Below are positions 21,828-30,795 of a DNA stretch of 64,000 bases, one piece after another. The position numbers and the translations under genes were made by a program. The DNA lies in contig CAWEBX010000003.1 of the NCBI GenBank assembly GCA_963807355.1, positions 62,001 to 126,000 of the forward strand, written 5' to 3'. Below the pieces are notes generated by a model. That model had not been told where the DNA came from and ran no database searches. It was given only the letters and a program-made list of their open reading frames with translations. Position 1 is the stretch's first letter, and each line of letters begins with the position of its first letter. This DNA is from Nitrobacter sp963807355. GTDB lineage: Bacteria; Pseudomonadota; Alphaproteobacteria; Rhizobiales; Xanthobacteraceae.

Positions 21828-22502
21828 TCACACGTTGCCGGTCAGGAACGGATTGCTTGCGCGCTCGTAGCCGATGGTCGACCCCGGACCATGTCCGCAG
21901 ATGAAAGCAACGTCATCCCCAAGCGGCAACAGCTTGTCGGTAATCGACTTGATCAGCATGGCATGGCTGCCGCCTGGCAAGTCGGTGCGGCCGACGGAAC
22001 CGTTGAACAACACGTCGCCGACATGCGCAAAGCGCATCTCCGGGCCGAAAAAAACCACGCTTCCCGGCGAATGGCCGGGACAATGAAGCACATCGAATGC
22101 AAGTTGGCCGAACTCGACCCGGTCGCCTTCCTCGAGCCAGCGGTCCGGGACAAAATTGCGCATTCCGGTCATGCCGTAGTGGCATCCGCTTTCGACGACA
22201 TGGTCGAGCAGGAGCTTGTCGGCGATATGCGGACCCTCGATGGGGACCTTCAGCGCGTCGCGCAGCTCAGCGGCGCCGCCCACATGATCAATATGGCCGT
22301 GCGTCAGCCAGATCCGTCCGACGCTCACACCGGCCTTTTTAATGGCGGCCCTGACGAGCGGAATATCGCCTCCAGGATCGATCACCACCCCATCCTTGGT
22401 GGCTTCGCACCACAACAGGGTGCAGTTCTGTCGGAACGGCGTCACCGGGATGATGGTGGCGCCGACTTTAGTGCTGGTTTGGTCGTGCCGGCTCATACGC
22501 AC
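21828..22502 (-). CDS. MBL-fold metallo-hydrolase (glyoxalase II-like)
   Basis: 224-residue metallo-beta-lactamase-fold hydrolase. The zinc motif is THGHIDHVGG, with further ligands in HCPGHSPGS, HVGDVLF and CGHGPGST. It lacks the C-terminal helical domain of true glyoxalase II and resembles the short YcbL-type enzymes that hydrolyse thioesters such as S-lactoylglutathione. It is divergent from mmcB. A second in-frame ATG two codons on (22496) is an equally possible start. Confidence 0.9.
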   Translation of the reverse strand: MRMSRHDQTSTKVGATIIPVTPFRQNCTLLWCEATKDGVVIDPGGDIPLVRAAIKKAGVSVGRIWLTHGHIDHVGGAAELRDALKVPIEGPHIADKLLLDHVVESGCHYGMTGMRNFVPDRWLEEGDRVEFGQLAFDVLHCPGHSPGSVVFFGPEMRFAHVGDVLFNGSVGRTDLPGGSHAMLIKSITDKLLPLGDDVAFICGHGPGSTIGYERASNPFLTGNV

Positions 22503-22567
22503 ACAATGCCGATTTTTACGGCCTCGCCAAGCGATTTAACGTCATCACCGATGACACACCGAGCCTA

Positions 22568-22785
22568 GCGCGTACTCCGCAAAAGTGGATACCGTTTTGC
22601 GATCAGAGTACGCGCACGTTATTGATTGAGAGCATTTTCGTACGGCTAACCGGATTCCACTTAGCTGGAAAACGCTCTAAGCCCTTCCGCTTCTGACGGA
22701 ATCAGAAGTAGAGTTCTATGGTTTTGATTTGACTCGTTTTCTTCACGCGAACCGGTACCCACGTCGCTCGAAGACGCTATAGTCG
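22568..22785 (-). repeat. REP-like hairpin plus inverted copy of the dispersed repeat
   Basis: At 22568-22615, GCGCGTACTC and GAGTACGCGC flank GCAAAAGTGGATACCGTTTTGC, giving nested inverted repeats. From about 22630 the minus strand reads as a copy of the dispersed element (TTCGCGTGAAGAAAACGAG; CAGAAGCGGAAGGGC). The block fills most of the divergent MBL-mmcB promoter region. Confidence 0.7.
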
Positions 22786-22786
22786 C

Positions 22787-23278
22787 ATGGAAACGAATGC
22801 CGCTCACATCGCCCTTGTGGCCCTGCCGGATCGCCGCCAGTCGGAGACCGCGCTGGCGATCGCGCGCGGGACCGGGAGACTTTTGCGATCACTTGGATTT
22901 GCCTGTCTCAGCGAATTGTCGCTTCCGTCCGGGCGCCGTGCCGATCTCGTTGCAGTGAATGCGCGCGGCGAGATCTGGATCGTCGAGATCAAGTCATCGG
23001 CCGAGGATTTGCGTGCGGACAGGAAGTGGCAGGATTACCGGGAGCATTGTGATCGCCTGTTCTTCGCTTTCACGCGCGATCTGCCGTGCGATATTTTCCC
23101 CGGCGATACGGGGCTAATCGTTGCCGACGCCTATGGCGCCTACTTGCATTGCGAGGCGCCCGAGCACCGCCTGTCGGCACCGACGCGCAAGGCGATGATG
23201 CTGCGCTTCGGGATCGCGGCGGCGCAACGTCTCAATCGCCTGGCCGATCCGCAGGGCTACACCGACGGTGAATTTTAA
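22787..23278 (+). CDS. mmcB: MmcB-family DNA repair protein
   Basis: 163-residue protein with a PD-(D/E)xK nuclease-like core: ELSLPSGRRADLVAV followed by IWIVEIKSS, the E-x-K pair of that fold. The family (formerly DUF1052) is a damage-inducible repair protein named in Caulobacter. I looked for a typical alphaproteobacterial LexA box (GTTC, seven bases, GTTC) upstream and did not see one. Alone in its transcription unit, divergent from the MBL hydrolase. Confidence 0.9.
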   Translation: METNAAHIALVALPDRRQSETALAIARGTGRLLRSLGFACLSELSLPSGRRADLVAVNARGEIWIVEIKSSAEDLRADRKWQDYREHCDRLFFAFTRDLPCDIFPGDTGLIVADAYGAYLHCEAPEHRLSAPTRKAMMLRFGIAAAQRLNRLADPQGYTDGEF

Positions 23279-23402
23279 AGCATGATTGCGACTCGAGGGC
23301 GGCGCCAGCGCAAGGCGATAAGCCACTTCGCTCGAAACGCTGCGTCTGACTTAAAGCTGAAACGGCCGTCGCTCCTTCTGAAGGGAGGATGACAATTCAG
23401 TC

Positions 23403-23957
23403 TCAGCGAGGTGCGCGTTTCGCCAGAATACGTTGCAGCGTGCGGCGGTGCATGTTGAGCCGCCGCGCCGTTTCCGACACGTTACGACTGCACATCTCAT
23501 AAATGCGCTGAATGTGTTCCCAGCGCACGCGATCGGCCGACATTGGATTCGGCGGCAACTCGGATTTTTCCGTACCGCTGGCAAGCAGCGCTGCGACCAC
23601 GTCGTCGGCGTCGGCAGGCTTGGACAGATAATCGATCGCCCCCATCTTCACCGCCGTCACAGCGGTCGCGATGTTGCCGTAACCGGTCAGCACGATCGCT
23701 CGAGCATCGGGCCGCTCGCGCTTAAGCGCTGACACAACGTCGAGGCCATTGCCGTCGCCCAGCCGCAAATCGACCACGGCAAAAGCCGGCGCGGACTTTC
23801 CGATATGCGCAAGGCCATCAGAGACGCTGTCGCATGAGGTCACAGTGAAACCGCGCGTTTCCATGGCGCGCGACAGGCGCTCCAGAAACGGTTTGTCATC
23901 CTCAACGATAAGCAGCGAGCGGTCGGCTTGCGGGATAACGTCGGGGGTGGCGTTCAC
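23403..23957 (-). CDS. regA: Redox response regulator RegA/ActR/PrrA
   Basis: 184-residue regulator with a receiver domain (LLIVEDD, phospho-acceptor D63 in VVDLRLGDGNG, VLTGYG, K in YLSKPAD) joined by a short PNPMSADRVRWEHI linker to a Fis-type helix-turn-helix (NVSETARRLNMHRRTLQRIL). This layout and the near-invariant HTH define the RegA family, which controls respiration, CO2 and nitrogen fixation and other redox genes in alphaproteobacteria. The cognate kinase lies 91 bases upstream on the same strand, so the likely order of transcription is regB then regA. Confidence 0.95.
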   Translation of the reverse strand: MNATPDVIPQADRSLLIVEDDKPFLERLSRAMETRGFTVTSCDSVSDGLAHIGKSAPAFAVVDLRLGDGNGLDVVSALKRERPDARAIVLTGYGNIATAVTAVKMGAIDYLSKPADADDVVAALLASGTEKSELPPNPMSADRVRWEHIQRIYEMCSRNVSETARRLNMHRRTLQRILAKRAPR

Positions 23958-24048
23958 ATTGATACCTCGCGCGTGATTGGCCTGAAATCATATGATCGCT
24001 GAACACCGCACCGCAAGCAATTGTTGCCCAAATCCACGGCCGTGATCC

Positions 24049-25389
24049 CTATCCTATTGTCTCCGCAATCGTTTTTGCTGTTTCAAAACGGACACGTGGC
24101 CACACAATCCTGACCACCGCGCCATGCTCAGGAAACTTTCGGTTCTTGAAGGATACCTTAGCGCCGGTTCGCTCCAGCAAGGTTCGGGCGATAAAAATTC
24201 CAAGACCCAGCCCTGTACGTCCGCCCTGGGCATCGCCGGCGTTGCGACGGCGCGACAGGTAAGGCTCGCCGATCCTCTTCAGAATGTCGGGAACAATGCC
24301 CGGTCCGTCGTCCGCAATGACGATCTCAACGCTGTCTCTGTCCCACCAGGCATTCACTTCGACCGCGCTGCGGGCGAAGTCGACGGCGTTCTCGAGAATG
24401 TTGCCGACGCCGTAAAGGATCGCGGGGTTACGCATGCCGACCGGTTCGTGGTCACCTGCGGCCTCGATCCGGGTCTTGATATCGATGCCGAAGTCACGAT
24501 GCGGGGCAACGGTTTCCTCAATTAGCGTCGACAGCGGCATACGATCGAAAGGCGCGCCAGATGAGGACAGTTGCGCGATCTTGGCGAGAATATCGCGGCA
24601 ACGCTGCGCCTGCTCCCGCACGATCCCGAGATCGCCGGCGAGCCGTTGTGGATCCTGAGCGCCATTCTCCTGCAAGGCTTTTTCCAGCTCGCGCGAAATC
24701 AGAAAGATGGTTGAGAGCGGTGTTCCGAGTTCGTGGGCGGCCGCGGCAGCAAGGCCGTCGATCTGGGTCAGATGCTGTTCGCGTGTCAGCACCAGTTCGG
24801 TCGCCGCCAGGGCGTCGAACAGCTTGCGCGCCTGCTCCGTCACCTGGAATGTGTAAAGGCTCGTGACACCGATCGCCAGGACGATCGATAGCCAAACTCC
24901 TATGAGATAGATCGGCGGCAAGACGAGCGGATTGGATGCATCCCACGGCAGTGGCAAATGCGTGAAGCCCAGGACCGTCGCGCAGGCGACCGCGAAGCCG
25001 CCGAGCGCCATGGTCATTTGCGTCGGCAAGGCGGTGGCCGAGATCAGTACCGGCGCCAGAAACAGATAGGAGAACGGATTCTGCAAACCGCCGGTGAAGA
25101 ACAGCAGGGCGGCCAGTTGAGCAATGTTCAGCGCAAGCAGCGTTGCCGCATGCCATGGCTCGAGCCGCCTCATCGGATTGAAGCTGACTTGCAAAGCGAG
25201 ATTGAGTAGCGACGACAACCCGACGATCGTCAAACAGGGAGCGGTTGGCAGATCGAACTCAAGTCCCTGCTCGACAACGAAGATCGCCGTGAGTTGCCCC
25301 AATACCGCAAGCCACCGCAGCCGCAAAAGGGTGTCCAGCCGGACGTAGCGGCGGGGATGGCGGAAATCGGAAGCAGCAACGTCGGTCAT
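24049..25389 (-). CDS. regB: Redox sensor histidine kinase RegB/ActS/PrrB
   Basis: 446-residue membrane kinase with six transmembrane segments in the first 190 residues. The quinone-sensing motif GGLQNPF lies at residues 100-106 in a periplasmic loop. The H-box has H219 (AAAAHELGTPLSTI). The redox-active cysteine is C264 in QRCRDIL, aligned with the cysteine that controls Rhodobacter RegB, and the ATPase motifs are NILENAVDFA, DDGPGI and GLGLGIF. It pairs with regA downstream. Known family behaviour: kinase activity falls when the quinone pool or cysteine is oxidised. Confidence 0.95.
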   Translation of the reverse strand: MTDVAASDFRHPRRYVRLDTLLRLRWLAVLGQLTAIFVVEQGLEFDLPTAPCLTIVGLSSLLNLALQVSFNPMRRLEPWHAATLLALNIAQLAALLFFTGGLQNPFSYLFLAPVLISATALPTQMTMALGGFAVACATVLGFTHLPLPWDASNPLVLPPIYLIGVWLSIVLAIGVTSLYTFQVTEQARKLFDALAATELVLTREQHLTQIDGLAAAAAHELGTPLSTIFLISRELEKALQENGAQDPQRLAGDLGIVREQAQRCRDILAKIAQLSSSGAPFDRMPLSTLIEETVAPHRDFGIDIKTRIEAAGDHEPVGMRNPAILYGVGNILENAVDFARSAVEVNAWWDRDSVEIVIADDGPGIVPDILKRIGEPYLSRRRNAGDAQGGRTGLGLGIFIARTLLERTGAKVSFKNRKFPEHGAVVRIVWPRVRFETAKTIAETIG

Positions 25390-25695
25390 TCTCGAAGACT
25401 AGAGTATCATTCTGAAAGGTGAGAACTGCTTTCGGAGAAGACATCTCAAAATAAAATGCGGAGCCGGCTTTCATTTCATGGAACCGGGCCAAGCCCGCAT
25501 GAAATTTCCGAGACTGATAACGCAGCGCACCTTGCGCGGCATAGCAGCGTTCTGGCCTCAAACGAGGCCGGAAAGAGATTTTTTCCACCTCAGGTTTCTC
25601 TAAAAGCATCAACCTACTATATCTAGGCAAGCGGTGGATTGACGCTCTGTATCGCAACGGTCACTATGTTGCGACGCAAAAAGGGGAACAAGCCA
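25390..25695. other. Divergent intergenic region regB-phaZ
   Basis: About 306 bases between the regB and phaZ starts. It should hold both promoters. I see an AT-rich patch at about 25405-25465 but no clear operator, repeat or RNA gene. Confidence 0.4.
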
Positions 25696-27003
25696 ATGCC
25701 GATCGGTGAATTTGGACGGCCGCCGGAGATGCCGGCGGAAGTCAGCCCGTCGATGACGGCGCCGATGTACTGGATGTACGAAATGGCGCAGGCGTCGCTC
25801 AACCCGGCTCGCGCCATCACCGATGCAACCAGGATGCTGTTCCAGAACCCGCTCAATCCGTGGGCGCATACCGAGTTGGGCAAATCCGTCGCTGCGGGTT
25901 GCGAACTGTTCGAGCGCACCACCCGCCGTTACGCGAAGCCCGAATGGGGCCTCCACGAAACCGAAGTCAACGGTGTGTGCACACCGATCGAGATCCGCTC
26001 GGTCTGGGAGAAACCCTTTTGTCGTCTGCTCCACTTCGATCGAATGCACACACGTCCACTGCGCGTGCCGCAGCAGCGCCTGCTGCTGGTGGCTCCGATG
26101 TCGGGTCACTACGCCACCTTGCTGCGCGGAACCGTCGAAGCGTTCATGCCGACGCATGACGTCTACATTACCGACTGGTCCGATGCCCGAATGGTACCGG
26201 TCGCCGAGGGGCGCTTCGATCTCGATGATTTCGTCGACTATCTGATTGAGATGCTGCATGTGCTCGGCGGAAACGTCCACGTCATCGCTGTCTGCCAACC
26301 GTCGGTCCCGGTGCTGGCCGCCGTGTCGGTGATGGAGGCCGAGCGCGATCCGTATGTTCCGCTGTCGATGACGTTAATGGGGGGGCCGGTTGATACCCGC
26401 AAGAATCCGACCGCGGTCAACAATTTCGCCGCCGAAAGGGGCACCGATTGGTTCCGCAATAACGTCATCACCAAGGTGCCGTTTCCGCACCCTGGGGTGA
26501 TGCGCGACGTCTATCCCGGCTTCTTGCAGCTCAATGGCTTCATCAGCATGAATTTCGATCGCCACATGAATGCGCACAAGAGTCTGTTCGAGAATCTCGT
26601 TAAAGGCGACGGCGACCTGGTCGACAAGCATCGCGATTTCTATGACGAGTATCTCGCTGTGATGGATCTGACCGCCGAGTATTATCTGCAAACGGTTGAT
26701 CTGGTGTTCGTCAAGCACGCGCTGCCCAAGGGCGAGATGACCCATCGCGGCCGGCTGGTCGAACCTTCGAAGATCACGCGCGTCGCGTTGATGACGGTCG
26801 AAGGTGAGAAGGACGACATTTCCGGCCTCGGGCAAACCGAGGCGGCGCATGCGTTATGCACATCGATCCCAGACAACCGGCGAACACATTACGTGCAGAA
26901 GGACGTTGGTCACTACGGGGTGTTTAACGGGTCGCGGTTCAGATCGGAGATCGTCCCTCGCATCAATGACTTCATGCAGTCGAACGCCAGACAGCCGGCG
27001 TAA
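25696..27003 (+). CDS. phaZ: Intracellular polyhydroxyalkanoate depolymerase
   Basis: 435-residue alpha/beta-hydrolase that mobilises stored poly-3-hydroxybutyrate. The start at 25696 (MPIGEFGRPPEMP) has AAGGGG about nine bases upstream. The N-terminus MYEMAQASLNPAR is typical of PhaZ. In place of the lipase box the protein has VIAVCQPSVPVLA, so the catalytic nucleophile is cysteine, as in PhaZ1-type intracellular enzymes. The histidine region near the C-terminus is KDVGHYGVFNG. It stands alone, divergent from the redox regulator regB, which fits carbon-store control by redox state but is not proof. Confidence 0.93.
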   Translation: MPIGEFGRPPEMPAEVSPSMTAPMYWMYEMAQASLNPARAITDATRMLFQNPLNPWAHTELGKSVAAGCELFERTTRRYAKPEWGLHETEVNGVCTPIEIRSVWEKPFCRLLHFDRMHTRPLRVPQQRLLLVAPMSGHYATLLRGTVEAFMPTHDVYITDWSDARMVPVAEGRFDLDDFVDYLIEMLHVLGGNVHVIAVCQPSVPVLAAVSVMEAERDPYVPLSMTLMGGPVDTRKNPTAVNNFAAERGTDWFRNNVITKVPFPHPGVMRDVYPGFLQLNGFISMNFDRHMNAHKSLFENLVKGDGDLVDKHRDFYDEYLAVMDLTAEYYLQTVDLVFVKHALPKGEMTHRGRLVEPSKITRVALMTVEGEKDDISGLGQTEAAHALCTSIPDNRRTHYVQKDVGHYGVFNGSRFRSEIVPRINDFMQSNARQPA

Positions 27004-27347
27004 GCATCGCACGCTGCGGCCGCTGCATAGATCGCACGTAAATCCGAACGGAAACAATCGTCTGATCGTTTCCGCTGTTCATTCAGGGGTGCGCGGCCCC
27101 CTGTAGCAATCCCACAATGACCGGTTCATTTCTTTCATTTTCAAGTTATGAATTCATTTTCATTATTTCAGGCCCCAACTCAGCCGAATGAAATGCAAAT
27201 TTTTTTGTTCCTGCACCCCTTATATAGCCAATCAGTGATGGATTACCCCTGTATATTGGGCAAATGATTTGTTTTTGCGCCGATCGATTTGAATGGCGCC
27301 GGATATGGCAGAATCCGGGCGAAATTTCCCGTCCCGGATTTGCAGAC
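27004..27347. other. Intergenic region phaZ to YgjP-type peptidase
   Basis: 344 bases; 27120-27270 is much more AT-rich than its surroundings, with repeated TTCATTTT patches and AAATTTTTTT. It probably carries the promoter for the downstream gene. No gene or RNA is recognised. Confidence 0.4.
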
Positions 27348-28100
27348 ATGGCCCGTGCGCTCCTTTATCGACGTCCCGCCGAACCGTCCCGGCTTCTCAT
27401 CAAGCATGGATCCCAGGTTTATTCAGTCCGCTTGCGCCGGCATCGCCGCGCGCGCCGCTACACCTTGCGAATCCATCCGAGTGACCGCGAAGCGATCCTG
27501 ACAATGCCGCCGCGGGGAACGCTCGCGGAAGCAAAAGACTTTGCGCAACGTCACGGCGGCTGGATCGCGGCGCGTCTCGGGCGGCTGCCGAAGGCGGCAC
27601 CCTTCCACCACGGCGCGGTCATTCCGCTGCGCGGCATCGCCCACCGGATCGTGCATCGCGCCGGCGAGCGCGGTACCGTGTGGGCCGAGACGCGCGATAG
27701 CGGCGAGCGTATTCTTTGTGTCGCCGGCGAACTCGAATATCTCGACCGGCGGGTCCATGATTTCCTGAAACGGGAAGCAAGACGAGACTTGCAAAAAGCC
27801 TCACAGCGTCATGCCGACGCGCTTGGCGTCAAGGTCAAGCGCCTTTCGATCCGCGACCAATCGAGCCGCTGGGGATCATGCACGTCCTCCGGATCGCTCT
27901 CGTTCTCATGGCGGCTCATCCTGGCGCCGCCGTTCGTGCTGGATTATCTCGCCGCGCACGAGGTCGCCCATCTCGTTGAAATGAATCACTCGCCACGGTT
28001 TTGGAAGGTGGTGGCTCGCATCTGTAATCATGTCGAGCGGGCCAAGAAGTGGCTCGACGTTGAAGGCAACGACCTCCATCGCTACGGTATTCAGGACTGA
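27348..28100 (+). CDS. YgjP/SprT-like M48-type metallopeptidase (DUF45)
   Basis: 250-residue protein with the zinc-binding motif HEVAH in YLAAHEVAHLVEMNHSPRFW, the hallmark of the YgjP-like WLM/DUF45 group. The segment RDQSSRWGSC upstream is also conserved in the family. No signal peptide, so it is likely cytoplasmic. I chose the ATG at 27348 (MARALLYRRPAEPS), since the earlier frame is not conserved-looking. Substrate unknown. Confidence 0.88.
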   Translation: MARALLYRRPAEPSRLLIKHGSQVYSVRLRRHRRARRYTLRIHPSDREAILTMPPRGTLAEAKDFAQRHGGWIAARLGRLPKAAPFHHGAVIPLRGIAHRIVHRAGERGTVWAETRDSGERILCVAGELEYLDRRVHDFLKREARRDLQKASQRHADALGVKVKRLSIRDQSSRWGSCTSSGSLSFSWRLILAPPFVLDYLAAHEVAHLVEMNHSPRFWKVVARICNHVERAKKWLDVEGNDLHRYGIQD

Positions 28101-28123
28101 TCGGACCGACAACTCTTCCGCTT

Positions 28124-28200
28124 TAACGTTTCGAGCGAAGCATGTGCTCGGGTGCGACCCGAGGATGGATACCGGTTCGCGTAAAAGGGGTGAAAGACCT
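28124..28200 (+). repeat. Degenerate copy of the dispersed repeat
   Basis: TTTCGAGCGAAGCATG and GGATACCGGTTCGCGTAAAAG match the arms of the dispersed family but the central AAGAAAACGCG part is lost. Confidence 0.45.
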
Positions 28201-28309
28201 AGGCGCGTGCGTTCTTATGAGAGCTCATTATCGGAAGCACCGTGATCTCCCAACTCCGTGAGAAACTGAAGACTGCGTCGTCACGATTTCCGCGCAAGAC
28301 GGGGCTGCC

Positions 28310-30493
28310 TCAGTGACCGCCGAACAGCCGGTCCACGAGCCAGCCATCCAGACCGCCAGCAGCTTCCGGCCGCACATTGGTCCGCACCGGCTGCGGCTGG
28401 CGCTCGACCGCAGGCGAAGCCGCCGGGACCGGTACGTCGACGGGTTGGCCGAACTGCGCGACTTCAGGCAGGAAGCCGCCCCGCTGTGTGCCGGGAATCG
28501 GCTCGGGCCGCACGCCCTGTTGAGCGGCTCGCATAAAGCGGGTCCAGACCTCCACCGGCAGGCCGCCGCCGGTCGCCTTGCGGGTCGGCGTATTGTCGTC
28601 GTTGCCGAGCCAAATCCCGGTCACGAGCCGCGCGGTATAACCGATGAACCATGCATCGCGAAAATCCTGACTGGTGCCGGTCTTGCCGGCGGCTGTCCAT
28701 CCGGGAATCTCGGCCTTGCGCGCGGTGCCGCTGATGAGCGTCTGCTCCATCATCGTGTTCATCATGGCGACCCCGCGTGGATCGATCACCCGGTCGGGTG
28801 CTTCCTTCCTGCGCGCATAGAGAAGCTTGTTGCCGTCGACGGTGCGGATGCGCTCGACGACATGGGGACTGGCGGCATATCCGCCGTTTGCAAAGGGCGC
28901 GTAGGCCCCGACCAGCTCCAGCGGCGACACCTCTGAAGTGCCAAGCGCAATTGATGCGTTCGTCTCAAGTTTTGATGTGATACCGAGGCGGTGCGCGGTT
29001 CGCACCACTTTTGCAGCACCGACTTCCAGTCCGAGCCGGACGGCGACGGTATTGAGAGACATTGCGAGCGCCTGAGTTAGCGTCACCGCGCCGAAATATT
29101 CATGAGAGTAGTTCTCCGGCCGCCAGCCTTTGACGTCGAGCGGAGCGTCCTGACGGATCGTCTCGGGCGTGAGCCCGGCCTCGATCGCGGCCAGATACAC
29201 AAACGGTTTGAACGCGGAGCCGGGCTGACGCTTTGCCATGGTCGCCCGATTGAACTGGCTGTCGGCGTAGTTGCGACCGCCGACCATGGCGCGGACCGCG
29301 CCGTCGGGCGTCATCGCCACCAATGCGCCCTGGCTGACATTGAACTTGACGCTTTTCGCGGCCAGTTCGTCGATCAGGGCGGCTTCCGCCACGCTCTGCA
29401 ATTTCGGATCGATGGTCGTTTCGACGACAATGTTCTGATCGACCTGGCCCACCAGATCATCGAGGACATCGCCGACCCAGTCGGCAACGTAGTTGGTGGT
29501 ACCGGCGCTGGCCGGCTTCACGGCGTAGGAGGGTTTGGCGGCCGAGGCGTGCGCCTGTTGCGCCGTGATGAGGTGAGCGTCCGCCATTGCCGCGAGCACG
29601 ATCTTTGCGCGGGCTTCGGCACCTTCCGGGTTGCGATCCGGCGCCAGCCGCGACGGCGACTTGACGAGACCGGCCAGCATGGCGGCCTCGGCGAGCGTGA
29701 CGTTCTTCGCGGGCTTTCCGAAATACTTCTGCGCCGCCGCTTCGACACCATACGCGCCAGACCCGAAGTAAACGCGGTTGAGGTAAAGCTCGAGAATCTG
29801 CGCTTTGGTGTGCTTGCGCTCCAGCCAGAGCGCGAGTTCGACTTCCTGGAGCTTCCGCTCAAGCGTGCGTTCCTGGGTCAGGAACAGATTCTTGGCAAGT
29901 TGCTGGGTCAGCGTCGAGCCGCCCTGCGATACGCCGAAGTGCAGCACGTTGGCAACGGCTGCGCGCAGGATGCCGATCGGATCGACGCCGTAATGCGAAT
30001 AGAACCGGCGATCCTCGATCGCGATGAAGGCGTTCGGCAAATAGGACGGCACGTCCTTGAGCAAGACGTTGTTTCCGGCCATTTCGCCGCGCGTCGCCAG
30101 CACGCTGCCGTCCGCAGCGACAACCTGAATGGTCGGCGGACGTTTTGGAATTTCGAGCGACTGGATTGGCGGCAGATGCGCGCCGATATAGATCAGCAGG
30201 CCGACGACAGCGATAACCGCCCACAATGCGAGTACGGCGCCCCAATAAAACAGCCGCGAGAGACGCGCGCGTGTACGCTTCTTCGCTCGCCGTCCACCCT
30301 CACCCGGAGGCCTGCGCGGGCCTTCAGTATTCGGAGCGGCTGCTTTGCGCGGGCGGGCTCGCCTGTCCGGCGGCTTGTCGTCAGCAATCGTAACGCGGTC
30401 GAGCGGATTGATGCGCAACTCCGAAAGCGAAGCTGCGAACCCGCTGAATACCGGCTCTTTGCGCCCGCTACGCTTTTTTTGTCCCCACGCCAT
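28310..30493 (-). CDS. mrcA: Penicillin-binding protein 1A (bifunctional transglycosylase/transpeptidase)
   Basis: 727-residue inner-membrane enzyme that polymerises and crosslinks peptidoglycan. A basic cytoplasmic tail (KKRTRARLSRLFYWG) precedes one transmembrane helix. The GT51 domain has EDRRFYSHYGVD, GGSTLTQQLAKN and RKLQEVELALWLE. The transpeptidase has SAFK (nucleophile Ser, in QPGSAFKPFVYL), SLN and KTGTS. I chose the ATG at 30493 (MAWGQKKRSG) over an upstream TTG. The C-terminus is a short proline-rich tail after the catalytic domain. An 18-bp inverted repeat lies about 45 bases upstream. Confidence 0.94.
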   Translation of the reverse strand: MAWGQKKRSGRKEPVFSGFAASLSELRINPLDRVTIADDKPPDRRARPRKAAAPNTEGPRRPPGEGGRRAKKRTRARLSRLFYWGAVLALWAVIAVVGLLIYIGAHLPPIQSLEIPKRPPTIQVVAADGSVLATRGEMAGNNVLLKDVPSYLPNAFIAIEDRRFYSHYGVDPIGILRAAVANVLHFGVSQGGSTLTQQLAKNLFLTQERTLERKLQEVELALWLERKHTKAQILELYLNRVYFGSGAYGVEAAAQKYFGKPAKNVTLAEAAMLAGLVKSPSRLAPDRNPEGAEARAKIVLAAMADAHLITAQQAHASAAKPSYAVKPASAGTTNYVADWVGDVLDDLVGQVDQNIVVETTIDPKLQSVAEAALIDELAAKSVKFNVSQGALVAMTPDGAVRAMVGGRNYADSQFNRATMAKRQPGSAFKPFVYLAAIEAGLTPETIRQDAPLDVKGWRPENYSHEYFGAVTLTQALAMSLNTVAVRLGLEVGAAKVVRTAHRLGITSKLETNASIALGTSEVSPLELVGAYAPFANGGYAASPHVVERIRTVDGNKLLYARRKEAPDRVIDPRGVAMMNTMMEQTLISGTARKAEIPGWTAAGKTGTSQDFRDAWFIGYTARLVTGIWLGNDDNTPTRKATGGGLPVEVWTRFMRAAQQGVRPEPIPGTQRGGFLPEVAQFGQPVDVPVPAASPAVERQPQPVRTNVRPEAAGGLDGWLVDRLFGGH

Positions 30494-30795
30494 ACGCAAC
30501 AACGCTCACGCCGACCCTGCCCTGCACGCCAGTGTGCCGATTTCGAAGTTCGCATGTTCTTGCAGGCAACCGTTGATGCGAACTCCGAAATCGAAAGGGA
30601 CCCTAGCGGCCGGGCTTTAAGGCGCGGTTACCTGAAAGTTAATGCAACATTAGGGCTGGAACCGCCGACCCAAGTCGAACAAGCCGCGTCCTGTCATCCG
30701 CGCGATGTTCGCAGCCCGACCGGCTGGTCCGGCCAGAATGAAGGCCAAACCCATTGCAAGGCGGAGTTTGCAAGACGCTGCCTCCCGACGGCGAA
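30494..30795. other. Intergenic region glnD to PBP1A
   Basis: 302 bases between two minus-strand genes. The inverted repeat at 30538-30593 is the only structure I see; the rest has no open frame of note. Confidence 0.45.
30538..30593 (-). promoter_or_regulatory. 18-bp inverted repeat upstream of PBP1A
   Basis: CGATTTCGAAGTTCGCAT and ATGCGAACTCCGAAATCG are complementary except for one base and are separated by 20 bases. No T-run follows on either strand, so it is not a simple terminator; an operator or 5' leader hairpin of the PBP1A gene is more likely. Confidence 0.6.

Noticed and set aside
22600..22790. LexA box before mmcB
   Set aside because: MmcB is damage-inducible in relatives, but no GTTC-N7-GTTC or close variant is visible here.
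27004..27347. Possible foreign AT-rich island
   Set aside because: Only about 150 bases, no mobile gene or repeat ends; an ordinary AT-rich promoter zone is enough.
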